This document shows positions 55,543-64,000 of a stretch of DNA of 64,000 nt, piece by piece; position 1 is the stretch's first letter; each line of letters begins with the position of its first letter. Below the pieces are notes generated by a model that saw only the letters and a list, made by a program, of their open reading frames with translations, made no database searches and had not been told where the DNA came from. Source of the DNA: Panicum virgatum (Eukaryota > Streptophyta > Magnoliopsida > Poales > Poaceae); the NCBI RefSeq assembly GCF_016808335.1, contig NC_053141.1:3733326-3797325 (forward strand), written 5' to 3'. The position numbers and the translations under genes are program-made.

Positions 55543-58500
55543 CCAGCATCCGCTATCGAGTCCCCACTCCAAAAGCAAAAGATGATAAATAAGGTACACC
55601 GCCGTGTAAATTGATTTTAAAGACTAATGTTTTTGGAAAAAAAATTATTTGTTCAAGCAATAGATATGAAGCATGCCCGTGAAGAAAATCGTGCGATCGG
55701 ATCATCATCATCTCCAAAGTGTTACTGTTGTAATGAGTTTTTCGTCCAAAATCAGAGAAGTACCATGAGCAAATAATTGATTATTTTGAAGCTCCATCAA
55801 GTCTACTTTCCAACGCATCAAGGATCATGAATTTTGGAGATCGGTGTGAAGAGTTATGGTAAAATCTTTCAACGCTGCGCGTTCTGAAATGTCTCGGGAC
55901 AGAGCGTAGTGCCGGAGTAAAACGACCATAACTTCTTCATCCGGAGTCCGTTTGGGATCAATGACCACTCGTTGAAAAGGTAATTTCATAAGGCTTTCCA
56001 TGGAGTAGAATTTTGGTACATGTTCTGTGCAGGATGATCAAGGATTCAACGAAGAAGAGGCAGCAACAAACAATGGAGAAAGTATGACGATGTCGCAAGA
56101 TGTTTGGAGAACCTTGTGCACAAAAGTTGATGATTTGAAGTTGACCAACACCAGAGGAAACAAGATTAGAGGAACCAAGATACCACCCATCTTCTCCATG
56201 GGATGCTCAAGAAGCTTCTAGTCGAGTGCAATCAAAGAAAGAGACCCCTCTGATCATCGACACGAAGCACGGGAGCCTCCTTCGATCCCGACACCTTAGG
56301 CAAAACAAGAACCATGGAGACAGACCATTGGATCCATGCTACTTGCTGGTGAATCAATGGTGATGACCTTTAAGCCAAGGATGCACAACAAGATGCTCCG
56401 AGGACCACAAGATCAAGATCATCGACATCTTCGGATCGATTCGTAAGAAGTCATTGTTATCATCAATATTCTACTCAACCTCAGAAGCAAATATCAGCAT
56501 ATTTTTGGATATTCAAAAGCTCCACGAAGTTTCCGTCCCAACGAACTAGAACCAAGTCAATCGGAGATTCCTACAAGCAGGTATGGCCAAAAAATTGAAG
56601 GTTGTGCACTCTGAAAATTTCTGGACAGCACGCAGCGCCAAAAGTGAAACGGGTATAACTCCTTCGTTTGGACTCCGTTTAAAGCGAATGACTACTCGTT
56701 GGAAAGGTAATTTCATAAAATTTTCAATAGATCTATATTTTGGTATATGTTCTGTTGAGTATACAGGAGAGATTCCATGAAGAAGAGGCAGGAGCAACGC
56801 GATGAGAACAAGATAGAAAAGATGACGATGACAACAATGATGAGGAGCTTGGGCGATGTTTTCATCAAGCGTACATGATAAAATTCAGAAGCTTGGAGCA
56901 GAGGAAGAACCCCAATGACATTGGCAAATGAAGGCACAAGCGGTCGACCTTCGACAAACAAGGATGTTGCAAACAAACCACGACAGATTACAAGAGCGCA
57001 ACATTCAACACATGGAGACGTGAGAAGCAAATCACGACGGACCACGAGGAGTGCATCAAGATGACATCTCTCACAAAGCACCACGACTCCGATGAGTATG
57101 AAAAAGCTCCGAGGCTAAGGTATACAGTGAATTCTCAAGCTTCTATTGGTTTTGTTGATAATCGTTAAAAATCTCATGCTCGAACCAATAGTCGGAATGA
57201 AAGTTTAAATTCTATGCCTTGTTCTTTTCATGATGATAGGCTAGAGTTTCTTGAGAAGGTTGATTTCATGCTTAAAGAACCTCTGCCTAATAATGAGCTC
57301 CGCGCTATGCAAGAAACACATGCTGCATTTAATTACACCATGCCTTGTTGATGAAATTTAATTGAGGATGTGATTATGTTGCATATGTTTACAAATAATT
57401 GCAAATCTCGATCTTGCTTTGCGCTTGGTCAAGCTCATGACCCTAAAAGAGCACATGTCGGGAGAAGCCCCAAATTTCACTAACCATGCAGGACATGAAA
57501 CTCAAATGATGAGGAGGGAAACTGTGCCCAAAATTTTGAACACCATCATCAACATCTTCAAGTTTCAAGAACGGACGTCGCTAAGCCTCATCAATTTTGT
57601 GCACAAGTCCAGAGATTTACAATGCAAGAAAGTTGAATATTTAGGATCTCCATCAAGTCCTCGGTTCAACGCATCCATGATCGATACAATTGAAGACCCA
57701 CGGGAGGAGCTATGTCTCAAACATCGGAGATGCACGTGCTGAAATCAGCACGGGGCAGATTGCAGTGACGGGGAAAAAGGGGCATAACTCCCTCAATTGG
57801 AATGCATTTTGGGCAAATGAAGACTTGTTGGAAAGAAGATTTTGTGCACCTTGCATTGGAGGAGAAGTTTGGTGCAATTCCCAATCTGGACAGAGAAGAA
57901 AATCCGTGAAAAGAAAGGTAGCGACGAAGGACAACAAAGAAGGAGGTGACCATGATGTGAGAGACGATTGGACAAGTTTTCCATTAAGCGTGATTTATCA
58001 TGTCCAACATGGGAAGTGGAATAAGAGCTGCATGGAACACCTTTACCTCTTGCATGAAGGACCATGGCTTCGCATCAATGAGAAGGTATGTGAGAAAGTC
58101 GAGCTCTATGACTTTAAATGAAGCGCTTTGCGGGAGGCAACCCGATCTTTTATTTTATATATATTAATATGACCGTCTACATTGCACTCTTTAATTGAAA
58201 TATCAAGTAACATTGTACCATTGCTCTAATAAAAACCACAACTTCATGTTGTTTATTCTAAATGTTATTAAGGGAGCACTTTGTTATTTGATCTTGGGAA
58301 ACTTGTAGATCTTTTTGTGTGCCTATTAGTGTCTTGAGTCTTTTTCTTTGTGTCTTTTTAGAGAGATTTATGAAGCATTGCACCACCCTTTGATTCTAAA
58401 CTTATGGCTAGTTAACTTAGGCTAACTTTTTATTTTGTTTTAGACCACCTCATCATGTCATATCATTTTATTCACCCACCCCGTGTTGCATTGCATACCA

Positions 58501-60104
58501 TGTTGTTCGTCTCACCCTTGCATTGCATTGCATGTTGCATTTAAAAAAAACTTTTCTAAAAACATTGACTAGCCTCGCTTTTGAGATCCTAAAACCTTTA
58601 GGAAAACCACTCATAGAGCAATCCTAAAACCATAGGGTATGTTTTTCATTCAAAAAAAATCTAACTTTTGCTTCTCTCTAGTTTTTTTTTGAAACCACCT
58701 TAGATAGAATTTCTATACCCAACACTCTCTCTCTTCAAAATTTTTGTTTTAAGCCAAAAATATAGGAAACCCATAAACCTACTTCTAAAACCTTGTTAGC
58801 TCAGTTGCTTGATCCTTTTTCGATAAATAACCTTTTCATTGACAAAAGGCTCACTTCTTATGAAGTGCCGCGAAGGCTTTTTGTCACTCTTAGCAAATGT
58901 TTTTGAATAAGCTAGTTGCGGAACAACATCGAAAAGTCCTTTCAACCTTGCTAACACTTGTTTTTGCTAACTTTGCATTTGCACTTTGCGTCCATTCCAT
59001 TGTTCATGCACTCATTTTGCTAGCTTGGTCTCAACTTTATTGATGAAAGCTTTCATATCCATGTTAATGCTTCACGTGAGCATTTTCCTTTTTGCAATCT
59101 TGTGTAAACATGGTGTTTAGACATGATTGAAGACCATCATCATTTAGTTACCAAGCTATGAGGTTGCATTTGGTTGGTTTATAAGCTTTGCAATGCACTT
59201 TATTTTTTTGTTGTGCTATGAAGGCCTATTGATCTTGGGATAGACATGGTGTTTTGACCTTTGTTAAATAAGTCTTTGTGGCTATGGAGAAGTTCGGCAA
59301 CCTAGTTGTAAACATGGTGTTTAGAACTAGGTGTAAACATTGTCTTTGTTTATATACCTTCCTCTCATTTGCATTTACACTAGCACACACGTACACTCAC
59401 TAGTTACTTTTTGGCTTCATTAATTTTCCAAGTTACTTTGAAGAACTATTCCATACTCAAATCTTCCAACCATGTGCAATCCGATAACGAGAACTTCATT
59501 TGTGTCTCGGGATCATCCATTTGCCACTTGCACATGTCCACCTATCTAAATGTCTGTGTTTTATCTTTCTCCCTCTCCAACATTATTTTCCAATGGCCTT
59601 TTTGACTAGTCTCAGTAAATCCAATAGATCTCTCTCTTAGTTTGACAATATTTTAGATATAATATTTGACTAGGATTGTTTTTACCTACCAAGCTCCACA
59701 TAAGCCTTCAACTTTTATATATGAGTAGAATATGTTGAAAACAATCTAATGTAGGCTTGAGCGACTTGATGAGATGAGTATTTCCATGATCTTTTGCAAG
59801 AGAACCTCACTTATGTTTGATATGCATTCTTTTGAAAACTCTTCACGATGAAACAAGGAAAAGGTTTGAAGTTCGCTTAAGTTTGAGAGCATTGCATTTA
59901 TTTATTATTGTGGCTTGTTCTTTAATTGCTAGTCTATCTTCCATAATGAAAAAGTAGCCGGTCACAACATGAACTTAAATGCTAAATACTTGAGAGAGCA
60001 ATATGTCTTGTTATGAATGACTAAGTGCAGAGAGGACATTGAGGGGCAACGCTGATTTCTTTATAAGCAAAGCTCCTGGACTTACTCGAGGACGAGCAAG
60101 GTTT
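55543..60104 (+). other. Interior of the Athila-like element, no recognisable gag-pol
   Basis: Open stretches (57419-57742, 57690-58121 and others) are short and lack gag, protease, RT or integrase motifs. Three diverged repeats, each with a CATAACTYCYTC, GGACTCCGTTT and CTCGTTGGAAAGG series, lie at ~55868-56110, ~56605-56830 and ~57725-57870. GCGGGAGGCAACCCGATCT at 58127-58145 is a phrase common near the 3' end of Athila-type elements. The element was probably mobilised by proteins of relatives, if at all. Confidence 0.6.
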
Positions 60105-60118
60105 AAGCATGGGGGGAA

Positions 60119-61584
60119 TGTTGGCGCTCCTTAAGTACACATTTTATCCCTTGTTTATCCTTAATAATGGCATGAATTCAATATCAAAATCACTAACTGT
60201 CCTAACCCCGGCCTAATTATTGGTCATTTTCACATATGCACATATATTTTGGAGGAACTTCGTTTTTGTAGGTTTTTGGCCTATTTTAGAGCATGAAATG
60301 ACGAGGACCGTGATCGAGTGCTAGCACGGAGAAAGGCGAGGGCCAAAGCCCAAAAGGGAGGACCAAAGCCCATGTTGATTCGAAGCCCATTCATGCACAT
60401 CCATCCTCCAAGAGAGCCCAAAGGACCGAGCCCACGAAGATGAGATCAAGATACTTCGGGATTAAGCAAAGCAAATGAAGATTTAAGGAAGGATTCCCTA
60501 TCCTATCCTTTCCTCGAAGATATCTCCAAGATAACAACGTCCAAAGCGGTGCAATCGTGAAGGACAGAAACTCTAGAAGATGCGAGGAGTCTACACGCCA
60601 AAGATGAGACCGAGGCGAGCCCGAAAAGGGGTAGGCCGGCCGGCCTAGGCCCATGGGGCCGGCCGGCCCAGCCCTTTTCTGAGGCGGTTTGCCTTCCCCT
60701 TCGACCGGTGGCTTCCTCGGCTTATAAATAGCTCGCACCTTATTCAACTCGAAGTATCCATCCAATCAGAACTCGACGAAAACCTAGGGCCAAAACCGGA
60801 GGGAGACGACAGCCGCCGCAAGTCTTCGAAGTTGTTTAGGAGATGGCTTAGGCCATCCCTAGCCGCCATGGCCTCCCTGCGTGGTTGTGTCATGGTGGAG
60901 TTCATAAGCTAGTTGGAGTCGTCAATGGTGTATACGCGGTGGTGGCGATCTAAACGAATCTATTATGTGAGTAATGTCTTCATGTCATCCGATCTATTTA
61001 GCGATCATGTCTCTCCTCTTTCGATTTCATTCTTGCTTTGGGTGCGCTTATTCCTAGATCTATTCTCGAGATAGATTGCATGGGGTGTTCTTGTAGCTAT
61101 GGTGGCTAGGAGTTCATACCGGATCTACCCAAAGGGGGTTCGACTTGCTTCAGGGTATCCCGTTGAAAGGGGTGGCGTCGTAACAGGCCGTTGCCACTTA
61201 GTAGGTTGGGTATCGAGGGATCGGATTGGAGGTTTTGATTTAAAGAGGCTTTGGATGAGATGCATGTTGAGCTTACTCGTTTAGCTAGAACTACAACTAG
61301 AATGCGTGTGATAGGTTTAATCATGCCTTCGGTCATGCTTTATCCTTACCGATGTTCATGGATGAGATCAACCTTCGTACATCACTCATATCTATCAAAG
61401 GTTCACCTTTTATATGCAATTAATGCTTCATGTTAGGATAGATCCGTTAGATTAGATGGAAAACCCTAGTAAGTTCATTGTCGATCCACGGATTGATAAA
61501 CCTTGGGGGAATACTCTAAGGGAAAAACTACCACGAACCGTGCGCTTGCGGTATACAAATCGGGGGCTTTAGTGAACGTCAACA
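60119..61584 (+). repeat. Athila-like LTR, second copy
   Basis: TGTTGGCGCTCC...GAACGTCAACA, 1466 bp, preceded by the PPT TAAGCATGGGGGGAA. High identity to the first copy implies a recent insertion. Confidence 0.85.
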
Positions 61585-61592
61585 AGCTTTTC

Positions 61593-61843
61593 TGGCGCCG
61601 TTGCCGGGGATCGGCAACTCGAACCCTAGGGCGATCTATCTAGTTTTTGGACTAACCCCAATTTTATTATTGCATATATCCTGTGTTTCTTGTTTGTGTC
61701 CATGAATGCAGGTAAAACCCTAGACACAAAGTGATTGAGAAGTTCTCAACATCTATACTTTGACAAGTCCAATCTCACTCAAGCAAGTTGATGGCTACGT
61801 GAAGACCCGCTCTTTAGTGGTAGGTGCTAACTTTTGTTAGTGG
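61593..61843 (+). repeat. Second primer-binding site and leader copy
   Basis: TGGCGCCGTTGCCGGGGA at 61593-61610 is an exact tRNA-Asp-type PBS. The following ~230 bp match 55309-55541. An internal leader after the downstream LTR is not expected in a single element. It fits the remains of a tandem (LTR-interior-LTR-interior) arrangement. Confidence 0.75.
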
Positions 61844-61844
61844 C

Positions 61845-62021
61845 AACCATCTAGATAAAATGATCATGATAGTGTGTTTACCTACCTAAAGACCTTTTGC
61901 TAGCATGCTCTATTGACTAGGTTTCAAATTTGTAGATTGAGCAATACTAGTCTAGGTTAAGGACTAGGTAGAATTTGAAAAAGTCCCAATTCAACCCCCT
62001 TCTTGGGCCACGATCCTTTCA
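61845..62021 (+). repeat. 5' LTR of the second Sirevirus, right piece
   Basis: AACCATCTAGATAAAATG...CACGATCCTTTCA, the last ~175 bp of the LTR. Compared with the related LTR at 12865-14335, roughly the middle third to half is absent. Confidence 0.75.
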
Positions 62022-62023
62022 AT

Positions 62024-62035
62024 TGGTATCAGAGC
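62024..62035 (+). other. Primer-binding site of the second Sirevirus
   Basis: TGGTATCAGAGC, initiator tRNA-Met type, 2 bp after the LTR end. Confidence 0.92.
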
Positions 62036-62069
62036 AAGGGCTCTCTTTTTAGGCTTAAAATCCTAGAGA

Positions 62070-63263
62070 ATGGCCGGGGGGAGTGGTGGTCCACCCAGGC
62101 TCGATGGGAGAAACTATGCTTATTGGAAAGCTCGCATGGCGGGTTACCTTGAGGCTATTAATCCCATCGCTTGGGCGGTCACAGAAAAACCTATTGTTGG
62201 TCCTTGGAATGAAGATCAAGTCAAATATGGTGCTAGAGCGAAGAATGCTTTGTTTGATGCTCTTAGTGAGGAGATCTTTGCTCGTGTTCACAGCAAAAAG
62301 ACCTCTCATGAAATTTGGGAAGCACTTGAAACTATCTATATTGGTTCTAAAAAGCTTCGTGAAGAAAAATATCAAGTGCTTAAGGAAAAACTTAATGAAT
62401 TCAAAATGCTTCCAAATGAGTTGGTTGAACAAATGTATGCTCGATTGAATGTGCTTATTGAAGACATTAATGCTCTTGAAATTTCTCCTTTGTCTACTAG
62501 TGACATCATCTGGAAGATCCTTCATTGTCTACACTAGCCCAAGTACAACATCGTCACCTCATTGCTCTATGAGAAGGATCTTGAAACACTTGAAGTGAGT
62601 GATGTTGTTGGGAAGATTCGGTCTCATGAGATATTCCTCTTGGGAGAAGTTGATCCACCGCAAGACAAGAGAGATCTTGCACTCAAAGCTAAGAGTGATC
62701 ATAAGTCCAAGAAAAAGAACAAGTGCAAAGTTCCATCACCAAGCTCAAGTGAAGATGAAGCTAATGAAGATTCGAGTGATGAAGATGGTGATGTTGAGCT
62801 AGCACTTCTCATGAGGAAGACCTCCAAGATGATGTCAAGGTTGAACAAGAGAGGGTACAACTATGACCCCAAGAAAAACAAGTTTCGTACCCAGAAAATC
62901 AAGGACAATGTCAAGAAAATTTGTTACAATTGCGGCAAATATGGCCACCTCTCATATGATTGTCCGGAGCCTTCAAAGCTCAACAAGAAACAAGAAGATG
63001 ATGACAATCAACACAAGACATCAAAGAAAAGCCATGAGAAGAAGAACCACAAGAAGAAAGGGTCTTTCACAAGAAAAGAGAAGGTCAAGGCTTTCCTTGG
63101 AGAATGGATCACGGATGGTGAATCCTCAAATGATGACTCAAGTGATGAAGAATCCAAGAAAAAGATTGTGGGGATTGCCATGCATGATGATGAAGATGAT
63201 GGTGATGAGGCACTCTACCTCCACCACTCATGTGCTTCATGGCAAGAGGTAATTCCAAGGTGA
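62070..63263 (+). pseudogene. gag: Second Sirevirus gag, N-terminal part with zinc knuckle
   Basis: ATG at 62070-62072, 34 bp after the PBS. The copia gag domain reads GRNYAYWKARMAGYLEAINP, RAKNALFDALSEEIF, EIWEALETIYIGSKKL, EFKMLPNELVEQMYARLNVL. A TAG at 62535-62537 interrupts it, and the same frame goes on with LETLEVSDVVGKIRSHEIFL, then a Ser/Asp/Glu-rich stretch. A CCHC knuckle (CYNCGKYGHLSYDC, 62923-62964) and a Lys-rich tail (KKSHEKKNHKKKGSFTRK) follow. The frame ends at 63261-63263, but the coding pattern has already moved to another frame at about 63215-63230. Confidence 0.88.
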
Positions 63264-64000
63264 GTGATGATGACGACTCCTCTAGTGATGAAAGTGAACA
63301 TTGCTTATCTCCTAATAAAGTGCAAAACATCCTAGATGAGTACCAACAAGTGATCAAAAAGTACAAATCAAAATATAAAGTTCTTGAAATTGAATATGCC
63401 AAGCTTATGGCCTCAAATGATGAGTTGATTGTTAGGCACAATGAGGTAGTAGAAACTCATGATACAAGCATTGTTCCTAGCAAGCAACTTAGAGAGGAGC
63501 ATGACAAGCTACTTGTTAAGCATGATGAATTGAATGTTAAATATGAGGAAGTAGTTGTGCTTAACAAGTCACTTACTTCATGCAACAAGAAGCTTAAGCT
63601 TGATTATACTAACTTAAGTATGATGTATCAAGAACTTTACCTTGCCTTTGATGCTTTGGATGAAGAACTAGAAGAAACTCAAAAGAAAGTCATCAAAGTC
63701 AATATAGCTAATTCTTGTGATGATCTTGTGGAGTTGCCTCACCCTACTACTTGTCATCATACTTCTCCTTCTTGTTCAAAGACTAACCATGATAGGGAGA
63801 AACAACTTGAGGAGGAACTTGAAAGCATGACCAAATACATGTTCAATGTGACAAGGGAAGAATACTTGCATAAGGAGATTCTCTTGCACAATGCAAGGCA
63901 TTTTGGGACAAATGGACTTGGATCATTTCCCAAGCCTCCGGAAAATTGTCCTAAGTCGCCGGAGCTCAAGGCATGCTTCAACAAGGAAGTTGGCTCATAT
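63230..64000 (+). CDS. Second Sirevirus gag, coiled-coil part, open to the window end
   Basis: From ATG 63230 the frame is open for 257 codons to the last base. It starts CFMARGNSKVSDDDDSSSDE and continues with a heptad-rich coiled coil (VQNILDEYQQVIKKYKSKYK, EEHDKLLVKHDELNVKYEEV, LDEELEETQKKVIKV) and HLFN-like endings (TREEYLHKEILLHNARHFGT). It is the continuation of gag after a one-base shift near 63215-63230 relative to the upstream part. The ATG is probably not a real start. The protein continues past the window. Confidence 0.78.
   Translation, partial: MCFMARGNSKVSDDDDSSSDESEHCLSPNKVQNILDEYQQVIKKYKSKYKVLEIEYAKLMASNDELIVRHNEVVETHDTSIVPSKQLREEHDKLLVKHDELNVKYEEVVVLNKSLTSCNKKLKLDYTNLSMMYQELYLAFDALDEELEETQKKVIKVNIANSCDDLVELPHPTTCHHTSPSCSKTNHDREKQLEEELESMTKYMFNVTREEYLHKEILLHNARHFGTNGLGSFPKPPENCPKSPELKACFNKEVGSY

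Larger units (their letters stand above)
53817..61843 (+). mobile_element. Athila-like Ty3/gypsy element, non-coding, with extra LTR-leader copy
   Basis: Two 1466-bp LTRs (53817-55282; 60119-61584), PBS of tRNA-Asp type after each, a 4.8-kb interior lacking recognisable gag-pol, and a PPT at about 60105-60118 preceded by GACGAGCAAGGTTTAAGCAT, a phrase usual before the 3' LTR in this group. The second LTR is followed by its own PBS and ~250 bp of leader, identical in order to that after the first LTR, and then joins the Sirevirus LTR remnant. No TSD is found. The expected middle of the Sirevirus LTR is also missing, suggesting a deletion at the right border. Confidence 0.8.
53228..64000 (+). 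mobile_element. Second Sirevirus (Ty1/copia), 5' LTR split by an Athila-like element; 3' part outside
   Basis: The 5' LTR pieces at 53228-53816 and about 61845-62021 surround an Athila-like insertion. A tRNA-iMet PBS at 62024-62035 and gag from 62070 follow. The LTR carries CACCGGTTTAACCGATG-type motifs and ends GATCCTTTCA. The internal part encodes a gag with a CCHC knuckle and a Lys/Glu-rich coiled coil, typical of Sireviruses. Protease and pol lie beyond the window. Confidence 0.85.

Overview
The window is repeat-dense nuclear DNA from a grass. The evidence is a set of LTR-retrotransposon families typical of Poaceae: a Tekay-like chromovirus with ~3-kb LTRs, a Tat-lineage element, an Athila-like element and three Sirevirus LTR families whose LTRs carry ACCGGT-centred repeats. 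CACTA elements with TTTGCCGTGTG subterminal repeats and PIF/Tourist-like elements point the same way. I see no intact host protein-coding gene. The only host-type remnants are a DUF295-like fragment, a CHX-type antiporter pseudogene and a U2 snRNA gene or pseudogene.

Layout. <1-11015: Tekay-like Ty3/gypsy element on the minus strand. It has one partial and one complete LTR, an extra ORF ahead of gag, and gag-pol broken by one frameshift and several stops. 11016-12774: unassigned DNA with a DUF295 fragment. 12775-17493: a terminal-inverted-repeat element with a solo Sirevirus LTR nested in its left TIR, abutted by a PIF/Harbinger-like element that uses the last TTA of the first as target. 17494-19764: an LTR-like fragment, then the right part of a CACTA element with a tRNA-like box. 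19765-24630: CHX pseudogene, sparse DNA, a MITE and the U2 locus. 24631-26221: solo LTR. 26233-37574: Sirevirus with both LTRs and no integrase; its right LTR contains another solo LTR. 37575-42448: degenerate DNA with a TIR element, direct repeats and a CACTA left end. 42449 to about 53227: Tat-lineage element interrupted by a 593-bp CACTA element and a 3.45-kb solo LTR. 53228 to the window end: a second Sirevirus whose 5' LTR is interrupted by an Athila-like element (53817-61843).

Insertion order can be read from nesting and target-site duplications (TSDs). Six insertions have a convincing TSD: CCTTC, GAGTG, TGTAC/TGTAT, CCTGC, TGC and GCAAA. A seventh has TTA on both sides. Coding parts of the autonomous families survive as collinear, recognisable domains, but each is broken by stops, frameshifts or key deletions: integrase is missing in one Sirevirus and the RT catalytic block is missing in the Tat element. 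Many stops look like C-to-T changes of CAG or CGA codons, as expected from decay of methylated DNA. The features least explained by standard element anatomy are the extra pre-gag ORF, the intron-bearing antisense ORF, the Athila copy whose duplication runs past the LTR, and the divergent U2 locus.
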